Positions 49,293 to 58,000 of a DNA stretch of 58,771 nucleotides are shown here, one piece after another; within the stretch, counting starts at the first letter, position 1, and the number at the start of each line of letters is the position of its first letter. The notes under the pieces are model-generated. The model had not been told where the DNA came from, made no database searches, and saw nothing but the letters and a program-made list of their open reading frames with translations. Location: NCBI RefSeq assembly GCF_027922365.1, contig NZ_BSFN01000023.1, positions 1 to 58,771 of the forward strand. The letters run 5' to 3'. This stretch comes from Pseudomonas turukhanskensis. GTDB lineage: Bacteria; Pseudomonadota; Gammaproteobacteria; Pseudomonadales; Pseudomonadaceae. The position numbers and the translations under genes were made by a program.

Positions 49293-51086
49293 TTAGTTGG
49301 CCAATTTCTCCGCCAACGCCTTGGGCACCGGCACCGGAAACTCCAGCAACTGCTGCGCAAACGCCTTGCCCTGCGGGTCGATACGCAAACTCGCCACGCC
49401 GCCGCCGCCCAGCGCGTTCTCCAGCAAAAAATTCAGCCCATGGCAGCCCGGCAAATACCATCGGCTGATTTGCCCGTGCACGGGGTCAAGCACATGGCCC
49501 ATCCAGTCGGCCACTGCTTCCACACTCAACGCGGCGGCAATCCACGGCAGGTACTCCGCCTCGCGGGCCATAACGCCGATATTGCTGTGGTTGCCCTTGT
49601 CGCCGGAGCGCGCCACGGCCAGTTTGATCAGCGGCACGCTGGCATCGGCGTCGCCTTCGGGCAGCGGCGCTTGCTGGTTTTCACGCAGGCTGGCGAAGTC
49701 AAAGGCATCAACTTCGGGCAGGGCAACCGGGTGGCGTTCGCCATTGAGCTCGACCGAGAGCGTGCAGGCGGTTTTATCCACCAGAAAGGAAAACAGGCGA
49801 ATCACCGGGTACACGGTAGGGCGGCCGCCGACAATGCCAGTCAGCCCCGGCGCCATGCCGGTAGCAGCCTGGGCAATCTCGCGGGAGAACAGCACCAGGG
49901 CTTCTTTCTTGGCATGCCGTACGGCCAGCTTCACCACTACTTCGCGGCTGTCCTGGCGCTGGCCGTGAGGGCCGTAGGTGGCCTCGCTGCCGAGCAGTTC
50001 AATGTTGGTTTCCACATAACCGGGCCAGCCACGGTCGGCAAACATCTCGGCGGTTTTGCGGATGATGGCCGTGCTTACCCGTTGGGCTTTTTTCACCGCA
50101 TCCATGCCGGCGATCAGGCAACTGGCGGTGCAGCGGAAACCGTCGGGGTAGGTGGCAGACACCTTGTAGTGGTCGGTAGGCGGCAAGCCCTTGGCGCCGC
50201 GCACCTCCACGCGGTTTTCGCCCACTTCGCTGAGCTGCACCTGGGTGAAATCGCACACCACATCCGGCAGCAGGTAAGCGCGCGGGTCGCCGATTTCATA
50301 CAGCATCTGCTCGCCCACGGTAAACGGCGTAACCAGGCCGCCGGTGCCCGCCGGCTTGCTGACGATAAAGTCGCCGCCTGCGTGCACTTCAATCAGCGGA
50401 AAGCCGATGTGCTCATAGTCCGGCACGCTTTCCCAGTCAGTGAAATTGCCGCCGGTGCACTGCGCGCCGCACTCGATGATATGGCCGGCGAGGGCGGCCT
50501 GGGCGAGCTTGTCGTAGTCCTGCCAGCTCCAGCCAAACTCATGCACCAGGGCGGCGCTGACCACCGCGCTGTCGACCACCCGGCCGGTGATCACGATGTC
50601 GGCGCCCAAGGCCAGCGCCTCCACAATGCCCGGCGCGCCGAGGTAAGCGTTTACCGATACACACATGGGCGGCAGCGGGTTGCCCGTGAACATTTCGCGG
50701 GTGCCGGCCTTGTTCAGTTCCGGCAGTTTGCTTTGCAGGTTATCGCCATGCAGCACAGCAATTTTCAGCGATACCCCGGCTTTCTCGCAGGCCGCCGCCA
50801 AGGCCGCCGCGCAGGCCTGCGGATTGACGCCGCCGGCATTGCTGATCACGCGGATTTTCTTGCTCGCCAGGGTGGGCAGCAGCGGGGCGAGCACCTCGAT
50901 AAAGTCGCCGGCATAACCTTGCTCGGGGTTCTTCATGCGCGCGCCGGCCATGATCGACATGGTGATTTCGGCCAGGTAGTCGAACACCAAGTAATCCAGT
51001 TCGCTGCCGTTTACCAACTGCGCGGCGGCAGTGGACGTGTCGCCCCAGAAGGCGGAAGCGCAGCCGATGCGTACGGTTTTTGTCAT
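49293..51086 (-). CDS. atuA: acyclic terpene utilisation protein AtuA (DUF1446)
   Basis: The 597-residue protein starts VRIGCASAFWGDTSTAAAQL and contains YLVFDYLAEITMSIM, VISNAGGVNPQACAAAL, VITGRVVDSAVVSAALVHEF and DKGNHSNIGVMAREAEYLP. These are the AtuA/DUF1446 core plus a fused C-terminal domain of the AtuA-associated type. Its exact reaction is unsettled, but it is essential for growth on citronellol and geraniol in P. aeruginosa. It is the first gene of the minus-strand atu operon, divergent from atuR, with two AtuR-type operators upstream. Confidence 0.92.
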   Translation of the reverse strand: MTKTVRIGCASAFWGDTSTAAAQLVNGSELDYLVFDYLAEITMSIMAGARMKNPEQGYAGDFIEVLAPLLPTLASKKIRVISNAGGVNPQACAAALAAACEKAGVSLKIAVLHGDNLQSKLPELNKAGTREMFTGNPLPPMCVSVNAYLGAPGIVEALALGADIVITGRVVDSAVVSAALVHEFGWSWQDYDKLAQAALAGHIIECGAQCTGGNFTDWESVPDYEHIGFPLIEVHAGGDFIVSKPAGTGGLVTPFTVGEQMLYEIGDPRAYLLPDVVCDFTQVQLSEVGENRVEVRGAKGLPPTDHYKVSATYPDGFRCTASCLIAGMDAVKKAQRVSTAIIRKTAEMFADRGWPGYVETNIELLGSEATYGPHGQRQDSREVVVKLAVRHAKKEALVLFSREIAQAATGMAPGLTGIVGGRPTVYPVIRLFSFLVDKTACTLSVELNGERHPVALPEVDAFDFASLRENQQAPLPEGDADASVPLIKLAVARSGDKGNHSNIGVMAREAEYLPWIAAALSVEAVADWMGHVLDPVHGQISRWYLPGCHGLNFLLENALGGGGVASLRIDPQGKAFAQQLLEFPVPVPKALAEKLAN

Positions 51087-51124
51087 TGGAATTAAGTCCG
51101 TTGGCCGATCGATGTGCTGACCAT

Positions 51125-51200
51125 ACCAAGCAAGCGCTTGGTTATGGAAGTGGCAACTTCACCTTTCTCAACGAAAGCACGGCCAAGCGCTTGCTTGGTT
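51125..51200. promoter_or_regulatory. pair of AtuR operators in the atuA-atuR intergenic region
   Basis: ACCAAGCAAGCGCTTGGTT (51125-51143) and GCCAAGCGCTTGCTTGGTT (51182-51200) each contain the arms CCAAGC/GCTTGG around four bases. The two cores are exact reverse complements of each other. In P. aeruginosa AtuR is reported to bind two 13-bp inverted repeats here. The sites are 57 bp apart, with the atuA start 39 bp to the left and the atuR start 82 bp to the right. Confidence 0.85.
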
Positions 51201-51281
51201 CGGCTGGCACGCTTAAATTTCACCAATGCCGACAAGCACTTGCCACTTCTAAGGCCGGGCGTCGGGCTAGGGGGAATACGC

Positions 51282-51902
51282 GTGGACGAGCAACAAGCCC
51301 AGAAGGTGATGCGCGCGCTGGTGGACGACGGCCAGGTCACAGACCCGGAAAGCGCCCGCGGCAAGCTACTGCAAACCGCAGCGCACCTGTTTCGCAGCAA
51401 AGGATACGACCGCACCACCGTGCGCGATCTGGCCAGCGCGGTGGGCATTCAGTCAGGCAGCATCTTTCACCACTTCAAAAGCAAAGACGAAATTCTGCGC
51501 TCGGTGATGGAAGAAACCATCCTCTACAACACCGCCCTTATGACCGCCGCCCTGGCCGATGCCAGCGACGTGCGCGAACGCGTGCTGGCGCTGATCCGCT
51601 GCGAACTGCAATCCATCATGGGCGGCACCGGCGAAGCGATGGCCGTGCTCGTCTACGAATGGCGCTCGCTCTCAGAAGAAGGCCAGGCCTACATCCTCAA
51701 CCTGCGCGACACCTACGAGCAGATCTGGCTGCAAGTGCTAGGCGAAGCCAAGGCAGCGGGCTACTTCAAAGGCGACCCGTTTGTGCAACGCCGGTTTCTG
51801 ACCGGGGCGCTGTCGTGGAGTACCACGTGGTTTCGCGCAGAAGGGCCAATGAGTCTGGATGAGTTGGCGGAAGAGGCGTTGAGTTTGGTGATCAAAGCTT
51901 AG
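51282..51902 (+). CDS. atuR: TetR family repressor AtuR
   Basis: The 206-residue protein has an N-terminal TetR helix-turn-helix (about 24-70: LLQTAAHLFRSKGYDRTTVR then DLASAVGIQSGSIFHHFKSK) and a helical ligand domain with TetR_C-like YEWRSLSEEGQAYI. It represses the atu operon until a terpenoid-CoA intermediate appears. The GTG at 51282 has the ribosome binding site GGGGGAA; the longer frame to 51114 would run through the operators and is rejected. It is divergent from atuA. Confidence 0.88.
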   Translation: MDEQQAQKVMRALVDDGQVTDPESARGKLLQTAAHLFRSKGYDRTTVRDLASAVGIQSGSIFHHFKSKDEILRSVMEETILYNTALMTAALADASDVRERVLALIRCELQSIMGGTGEAMAVLVYEWRSLSEEGQAYILNLRDTYEQIWLQVLGEAKAAGYFKGDPFVQRRFLTGALSWSTTWFRAEGPMSLDELAEEALSLVIKA

Positions 51903-52110
51903 TTGCCGCTGCTGAACAACAATCAAAAGCTCAAGGAAAAGCCTCTCCTGCATAGAGCCTCGACTCCCTGTAAGAGAGGCTTCAGCCTCGATTGGGCGGG
52001 CCTGGAAAAGTGCATATGGCTGATCCCGCGTATTACAAGCTCAAGGCTACATAACCGCCCCCACCACTTAGAGCAGGCCGCGCAAAAAGCACGCGGCCTG
52101 TTCCGACGCC
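51903..52110. repeat. repeat-bearing spacer between atuR and DUF3077 gene
   Basis: It contains an inverted repeat of the GCCTCTCCTGC family (GCCTCTC at 51942 and GAGAGGC at 51974, with GCCTCGA on both sides). It also holds a hairpin CAGGCCGCG/CGCGGCCTG (52074-52100) just after the DUF3077 stop on the minus strand, without a clear T tract. No gene is seen. Confidence 0.6.
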
Positions 52111-52356
52111 TTATTCCACAGGGCGGGTGGCGTCTACCAGGGCTTCTGCCATCTCGGTGAGGTATTGCAGGACGGTGGCGTGTTTGTCGAGATCGGTGGT
52201 GTCACGGATCACGATCAGGTGCTTGATGCAGTCCAACAGAATGGCCGATTGCTCCAGCGCATCACTGACGGGAACGCCAGCGTTGACCGAAAAAAGCGGC
52301 AAGCCGTCGGGTACACAGAAGGTGCTGGTTTTGGTTACTGCGGTTTCGTGGTTCAT
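52111..52356 (-). CDS. DUF3077 protein
   Basis: The 81-residue protein MNHETAVTKTSTFCVPDGLP contains LFSVNAGVPVSDALEQSAIL and LLDCIKHLI, the DUF3077 signature found in many Pseudomonas. It is soluble, largely helical at the C-terminus and has no known function. The ATG at 52356 is preceded by AAAGG at a rather long distance. Its leader is extraordinary: about 250 nt with a promoter-proximal hairpin, a terminator with a competing stem, and a 16-bp-stem domain (separate entries). This suggests that expression is controlled by RNA structure. Confidence 0.8.
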   Translation of the reverse strand: MNHETAVTKTSTFCVPDGLPLFSVNAGVPVSDALEQSAILLDCIKHLIVIRDTTDLDKHATVLQYLTEMAEALVDATRPVE

Positions 52357-52413
52357 GAGGTTTTACCTTTGAAGGAGTTTATCTGCCTCCGTTCGCGGTC
52401 AAACGAATTAGGT

Positions 52414-52488
52414 GGCAGCTGTACATGGGTTGACCGACCGGTAACTCCCAAACCCGGCACACCCGAAGGTGTCCCACGTACAGCCGCC
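52414..52488 (-). ncRNA. structured RNA domain upstream of DUF3077 gene (candidate aptamer)
   Basis: Read on the minus strand, GGCGGCTGTACGTGGG (52488-52473) pairs with CCCATGTACAGCTGCC (52429-52414) over 16 bp, including two G-T wobbles. The enclosed loop holds the stable hairpin ACACC-TTCG-GGTGT (52472-52459) and a second arm CCGG/CCGG, giving a three-way junction. The domain ends about 57 nt before the DUF3077 start. The apparent 72-codon reading frame across it is better explained as structured RNA. Confidence 0.6.
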
Positions 52489-52508
52489 ATAGCTGAAAGT
52501 CGAGGCAC

Positions 52509-52552
52509 AAAAAAAGCGCCAGCTTCCAGATGGGACGGGGCGCTTTTGCGCC
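52509..52552 (-). terminator. attenuator with mutually exclusive stems upstream of DUF3077 gene
   Basis: On the minus strand the order is GGCGC (52552-52548), loop AAAA, GCGCC (52543-52539), 18 nt, GGCGCT (52520-52515) and T7. The middle segment can pair with the first (anti-terminator, 5 bp) or with the last (terminator, followed by the T tract). This is the classical layout of transcription attenuation. Most transcripts would end here unless the first pairing is stabilised. Confidence 0.65.
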
Positions 52553-52581
52553 GGAGCTAAGAAGTCGAGCGGTCAAACCCG

Positions 52582-52613
52582 GTCGTTGATTTGGCAACGA
52601 CGAAACGACTATA
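52582..52613 (-). promoter_or_regulatory. promoter -10 and 5' hairpin of the DUF3077 leader
   Basis: TATAGT on the minus strand (52613-52608) is followed by the hairpin GTCGTTG-CCAAAT-CAACGAC (52601-52582), which would be at the very 5' end of the transcript. A GTTTGACCGC motif after it (52579-52570) recurs after the structured domain (52404-52395). The -35 element is weak. Confidence 0.5.
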
Positions 52614-52949
52614 GGCCCAGCGGCAGCACGCGAATAGGTTACAGGCGTAGACGCGTTGCGTGGGATGTTTGTAATTTTTCAAGCGCCTGGCGGCTGTAGC
52701 GAATGCCTGTTTCCCGCTCTCCTACGCGTGGCCGAGATCGACTGCGGGTGAGGAGGGCGTCCGATTCGGTGGTGTTGCTTTTGATCTCGTCAGGTGTGCA
52801 TAGCAGATGAGCAAACGCCGATTTTTGTAGGGTGTGCTCCGCGCACCAGGCGATGGTTGTATGTACGCCGTGGTGCGCACAACACACCCTACGAGGCGAC
52901 GTTGCCTCTTGTCGTTTGCCATTGACCAGCCCCCGCTTATTTAGGTTTA
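52605..52949. other. intergenic region between the DUF3077 leader and imuA
   Basis: I see no gene here. It contains one GGGTGTGC-family palindrome (listed separately). The rest, including a GC-poor stretch near 52920-52949, leads into the imuA promoter. Confidence 0.6.
52827..52892. repeat. palindromic intergenic repeat, GGGTGTGC family, copy 3
   Basis: The element starts GTAGGGTGTGC and ends ACACACCCTAC, with an inner GCGCACCA/TGGTGCGC pairing. Orientation and size match the copies at 89 and 3783. Confidence 0.8.
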
Positions 52950-52965
52950 CTGTATACACATACAG
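52950..52965 (+). promoter_or_regulatory. LexA box (SOS operator) of the imuA-imuB-dnaE2 operon
   Basis: CTGTATACACATACAG is a perfect CTGT-N8-ACAG SOS box, 22 bp before the imuA start codon and overlapping the probable promoter. LexA repression relieved by RecA after DNA damage is the known control of imuABC cassettes. Confidence 0.92.
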
Positions 52966-52987
52966 TAATTTCCTACTGAGCTGCACC

Positions 52988-53638
52988 ATGCTTCCTACCC
53001 CACTCTCTCTTGCCGACGCTGCCGTGGCAGGCAATGTCGTCTCTTTGGAATCCTTGCTCGACCGCCGTCGCGTGTGGAAGGGCCGGGCCATGCCGCAGCA
53101 GGCGGGGCATATCGCCACCGGCCACGCGACGCTGGATGCGCTGTTGCCCACGGGTGGCTGGCCGGAAGCGGCGTTGAGCGAAATTCTGCTGAATGCCCCG
53201 GGTGTCGGGGAGTTGCAGTTGCTTTGGCCGACCCTGGCGCGGCTGACGGCGGCCGGTGAGCGGGTGGTGTTGGTGGCGCCGCCGGGCATTCCGTACCCGA
53301 GTGCCTGGCTGGCGGCCGGTGTCGACCTGCGCTGGCTGAGCATTATTCAAACCAGCGGCCGCGATGCGTTGTGGGCGACCGAACAATGCCTGCGCTCGGG
53401 CAGTTGCGGTGCGGTGTTGAGTTGGCCGCAGCAGGCCGATGACCGCTCGCTGCGCCGCCTGCAGGTGGCTGCCGAAACGGGGCAAACCCTGGCCTTCGCT
53501 TACCGCCCGCTCAAGGAGGCTGTTAACCCGTCGCCCGCCGCGCTGCGCATTGCCATCGACACCCAGCCGGCGCAGTTGCGGGTGCTCAAGTGCCGGGGCG
53601 GGTTGGCGCCGGCCATGCCCGTGCCGCTGGCGCGCTGA
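52988..53638 (+). CDS. imuA: translesion synthesis-associated protein ImuA
   Basis: The 216-residue RecA/SulA-like protein contains VWKGRAMPQQAGHIATGHAT, LDALLPTGGWPEAALSEILL, VVLVAPPGIPYPSAWLAAGV and GAVLSWPQQADDRSLRRLQ, typical of ImuA. It lacks a complete Walker A Lys-Ser/Thr, as usual for this family. It helps the ImuB-DnaE2 mutasome act at lesions. ATG at 52988 sits just downstream of the LexA box, so the longer frame to 52832 is rejected. imuB follows after two bases. Confidence 0.92.
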   Translation: MLPTPLSLADAAVAGNVVSLESLLDRRRVWKGRAMPQQAGHIATGHATLDALLPTGGWPEAALSEILLNAPGVGELQLLWPTLARLTAAGERVVLVAPPGIPYPSAWLAAGVDLRWLSIIQTSGRDALWATEQCLRSGSCGAVLSWPQQADDRSLRRLQVAAETGQTLAFAYRPLKEAVNPSPAALRIAIDTQPAQLRVLKCRGGLAPAMPVPLAR

Positions 53639-53640
53639 CC

Positions 53641-55062
53641 ATGCGCTGGGTGTGCATTGTGTTGCCGCAGTTGGCTCTGGATGCCGTATTGCGCGCCAGC
53701 AGCGAGCCCGAGGCGCCGCTGGCGCTGATTACCGGCACGGCGCAGCGCCGCGTGGTGCAGGCGGTGAACGACGCCGCCCGCGAGCTGGGCTTGCAGGCGG
53801 GGCAGAGCCTGACCACGGCCCTGGCCCTGAGCCGCGATTTCACCCAGGTGGAATACGACCACGGCGCCATCGCCCGCTGGCATCAGTTTCTGGCGGCCTG
53901 GGCGTATTCCTTCAGTTCCCAGGTGAGCCTGCGTTACCCGCGCGCTTTGTTGCTGGAGATTGAGTCCAGCCTGGCGCTGTTCGGGCCCTGGCCGCGTTTT
54001 GAGGCGCGTTTGCGCAGCGAGCTTACGGCGCTTGGGTTTCGCCATCGCCTGGTGGCGGCGCCCAACCCGGTGGCCGCGCGCATGCTCGCCAATGCTTACG
54101 ACGGCCTGGCGGTCAGCGATAGCCAGATGCTGCACGAGGTGCTGGCGCGCATGCCGCTCAATCGCCTGGGCCTGGACAGCAAAACCGCCAGCGCCCTGGC
54201 GCGCATGGGCTTGCGTACTGTGCAGCAGGTGCTGGCGCTGCCTCGCCATACCCTGGCCAAACGCTTTGACGCCGGGCTGTTGCTGCACCTGGATACCTTG
54301 CTCGGGCAACGCGCGGTGGCGCTGGAGTGTTACCAGCCGCCGGAGCAGTTTGAGGTGCGCATCGAGCTGAATTTTGATGTGGAGTCGAACCAGGCGCTGC
54401 TGTTTCCCCTGCGCCGGCTGACGGCGGACCTGGCCGCTTTTCTCGCCGGGCGCGACAGCGGCGTATTGGGGTTTGTGGTGCACCTGGAGCATGTGGACGG
54501 TAGCCGCAGCCAGGTGGACGTCGGCCTGCTCAGCGCCGAGCGCGAACCGAACATGTTGTTCGACCTGGCCCGTGGCCGCCTGGAGCGGCTGCTGGTGCAG
54601 TCGCCGGTGCGCGCGGTGAGTTTGCAGGCCAAGGATTTGCCGGCCTTTGTGCCCGAGCACCGCGAGCTGTTTGATGAGCGCCCGCAGCAGTCGGTGCCCT
54701 GGCAGCAGTTGCGCGAACGCCTGCGTGCGCGCCTGGGCGATGAGGCGGTGCAGGGCATTCAGGCCCACGCCGACCACCGCCCCGAGTGCGCCTGGCAGGC
54801 CACGGCCGGCAGCAAGCCGCCGCTGTTGGGCGACAGTCCCCCTCGGCCCGGTTGGTTGCTGAGCGAGGCCCAGGCGCTGCGTGAACGGGCGCCGCAGATT
54901 CTGGCGGGGCCGGAGCGCATCGAGTCTGGCTGGTGGGACGGCGGCGATGTTCGCCGCGATTACTACCTGTTGCTCACCCGCAGCGGCCAGCGCGTGTGGG
55001 CTTACCGCACGGTGAGCCAGGACGAACCGGGGCCTTTTATGGTCCACGGCTGGTTCTCGTGA
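53641..55062 (+). CDS. imuB: catalytically dead Y-family polymerase ImuB
   Basis: The 473-residue protein starts MRWVCIVLPQLALDAVLRAS and aligns with DinB-type polymerases, but the acidic catalytic positions are replaced: CIVLPQLALD instead of IDMDCFYA, and LLLEIESSLALFG instead of SIDEAYLD. It keeps a fingers/little-finger layout and a C-terminal extension with HRELF, similar to a beta-clamp binding motif. ImuB is the hub of the mutasome, linking ImuA, DnaE2 and the clamp. Its stop overlaps the dnaE2 start (GTGA). Confidence 0.93.
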   Translation: MRWVCIVLPQLALDAVLRASSEPEAPLALITGTAQRRVVQAVNDAARELGLQAGQSLTTALALSRDFTQVEYDHGAIARWHQFLAAWAYSFSSQVSLRYPRALLLEIESSLALFGPWPRFEARLRSELTALGFRHRLVAAPNPVAARMLANAYDGLAVSDSQMLHEVLARMPLNRLGLDSKTASALARMGLRTVQQVLALPRHTLAKRFDAGLLLHLDTLLGQRAVALECYQPPEQFEVRIELNFDVESNQALLFPLRRLTADLAAFLAGRDSGVLGFVVHLEHVDGSRSQVDVGLLSAEREPNMLFDLARGRLERLLVQSPVRAVSLQAKDLPAFVPEHRELFDERPQQSVPWQQLRERLRARLGDEAVQGIQAHADHRPECAWQATAGSKPPLLGDSPPRPGWLLSEAQALRERAPQILAGPERIESGWWDGGDVRRDYYLLLTRSGQRVWAYRTVSQDEPGPFMVHGWFS

Positions 55063-58000
55063 GCGCGGCGTACGCCGAACTGCACTGCCTGAGCAATTTC
55101 AGTTTTCAGCGCGGTGCATCGAGTGCCACCGAGCTGTTCGAGCGCGCCAAGCGCCACGGTTATCAGGCCCTGGCGATTACCGATGAATGCACCCTGGCCG
55201 GCACTGTGCGGGCCTGGCAGGCGAGCAAGGACGCCGACCTGCCGCTGATTGTCGGCAGCGAAATGGCGCTGGAGGACGGCCCGCGCCTGGTGCTGCTGGT
55301 GGAAAACCTCACCGGCTACCAGCACCTGTGCCGGCTGATTACCCAAGGCCGGCGGCGCAGTGAAAAGGGCCAGTACCGGTTGCTGCGTGAGGACTTTGCC
55401 GCGCCGCTGGAGGGCCTGTGCGCGCTGTGGCTGGCGGACCTGGCTGGCGATGTGAACGAGCAGGGCGCCTGGCTGCGCTCGCTATTTCCCCACACCTTGT
55501 GGCTGGCGGTGGAGCTGCACCACGGCGCCGACGATGACCGGCGCCTGCAACAGTTGCTGGCCCTGGCCGAACGCCTGGCCATTCCTGCCGTGGCCGCGGG
55601 CGATGTGCATATGCACGCCCGTGGCCGCCGCGCCCTGCAGGACACCATGACCGCCATCCGCCATCACTGCACGGTGGCCGAGGCGGGGCTGCGGTTGTTT
55701 GCCAATGGCGAGCGGCATTTGCGCCCGCTGGAAACGCTGGCGCATTTGTATCCGCCGGCATTGCTGGCCGAAACACTGACCATTGCCGCGCGCTGCACCT
55801 TCACCTTGGCTGAGCTGAAGTATCAGTACCCCCACGAGCTGGTGCCGGCCGGCCACACGGCTACGTCTTGGCTACGGCACCTGACGGAGGAGGGCATGCA
55901 GTGGCGCTGGCCCGAGGGTATTCCGCAAAAGGCGACGGACCTGGTGGAGCGCGAGTTGGCGCTGATTGCCGAGCTGGGGTACGAGAGTTATTTCCTTACG
56001 GTGCACGACATTGTCCGTTTCGCCCGCAGCCAGGAAATTCTCTGCCAGGGCCGTGGCTCGGCGGCCAACTCGGCGGTGTGTTTTTCCTTGGGCATCACCG
56101 AAATAGACCCGGCGCGGATGAATATGCTGTTCGAGCGCTTTCTCTCCAAAGAGCGCAACGAGCCGCCGGATATCGATGTGGACTTCGAGCACGACCGCCG
56201 TGAAGAAGTGCTGCAGTACATTTTTACCCGCTACGGCCGGGGCCGCGCGGCGCTCACGGCCGTGGCCAGCACCTACCACGGTGCCGGCGCGGTACGTGAT
56301 GTCGGCCGCGCCCTGGGGTTGCCGCCGGATCAGATCAATGCCCTGGCCGACTGTTGCGGGCGCTGGAGCAAGGACGGCCCGCCGTTGGATGACCTGCGTG
56401 AAGCCGGCTTCGACCCGACCCTGCCCGAGCTGCGCCGGGTGCTGGCGCTGACCGCCGAGCTGATTGGCTTTCCCCGGCATTTGTCCCAACACCCCGGTGG
56501 TTTCGTGATTTCCGAGCAGCCGTTGCACATGTTGGTGCCGGTGGAAAACGCGGCCATGGCCGAGCGCACCATCATTCAATGGGACAAGGACGACCTTGAC
56601 CTGGTGGGCTTGCTCAAGGTGGATATTCTCGCCCTGGGCATGCTCAGCGCCATTCGCCGTACCTTCGATTTGATTGAGCACCATCGAGGGCGGAAATGGA
56701 GCCTGGCAACGCTGCCGGCCGAGGACAAAACCACGTACGAGATGATCAGCCGCGCCGACACCATCGGCGTGTTCCAGATCGAGTCCCGCGCGCAGATGGC
56801 CATGCTCCCGCGCTTGCGGCCCAACACCTTCTACGACCTGGTGATTCAGGTGGCCATCGTGCGGCCGGGGCCGATTCAGGGCGATATGGTTCACCCGTAC
56901 CTGCGAAGGCGTAATGGTGAGGAGAAGGTGAGCTATCCGTCGGATGAACTGAAAGTGGTGTTCGAGCGCACCCTGGGCGTGCCGTTGTTTCAGGAGCAGG
57001 TGATGGAGCTGGCGGTGGTGGCCGCCGGTTATAGCCGTGGCGAGTCGGATGAACTGCGCCGCTCCATGGCCGCCTGGAAACGCCATGGCGGCCTGGAGCA
57101 CCACCGCCAGCGCCTCACCGAGGGCATGCTGGCGCGCGGTTACGAAGCAGCGTTTGCCGCGCGCATTTTCGAGCAGATCAAAGGCTTTGGCAGCTATGGG
57201 TTTCCGGAGTCCCACGCCGCCAGTTTCGCCTTGCTTACCTACGCCAGCTGCTGGCTGAAATGCCACGAGCCGGCGGCCTTTGCCTGCGCCCTGATCAACA
57301 GCTGGCCCATGGGTTTTTATAGCCCCGACCAGTTGCTGCAAGACGCCCGCCGCCACCAGATCGAAACCCGCGTCGTGGATGTACAGGCCAGTGATTGGGA
57401 CTGCACGCTGGAATTTGCCGCCGACGACCCGCACTGCACCGGCGAGCCGGCCATTCGCCTCGGGTTGCGCATGATCAAGGGCTTTCGCCAGGAAGAGGCC
57501 GAGCGCATTGCCGCGTTGCGGCCGTTTACCAGCGTGACCGAGCTGATTCAGCGCGCCGGGCTGGACGCTCGCGCCCGCGAACTGCTGGCCGATGCCGGCG
57601 CCTTGCGCAGCCTGGCCGGGCATCGGCATAACGCGCGGTGGGCAGTGGCCGGGGTGCACGAGCAGGCGCCGCTGTTTGCCGACTTGCCGGTGGTGGACGA
57701 GGCCGTGGCGCTGCCGGCGCCGAGCGTGGTCGATAACGTGTGGGTCGACTACGCCACGCTGGGCACCACGCTCGGCCCGCACCCCTTGAGCTTACTACGG
57801 GGGGAATTGCGCAGCCGCCGTTGCCGCAGCTCGGCCGAGCTGAAAGCCACCGAAGATGGCAGCGCCGTGCGCGTGGCCGGCCTGGTAAAAGGCCGCCAGC
57901 GCCCACAGACCGCCAGCGGGGTGATTTTTGTCACCCTGGAAGACGAGTTCGGCATGGTCAATGTGGTGGTGTGGAACGAGCTGGGCGAGCGGCAGCGGCG

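Noticed and set aside
46803..51095. 1430-codon plus-strand reading frame
   Set aside because: It is antisense to atuC, atuB and atuA, which have clear domains and start sites. Long antisense frames are expected in GC-rich genes.
55872..57782. 636-codon minus-strand reading frame
   Set aside because: Antisense to dnaE2, whose polymerase motifs are intact.
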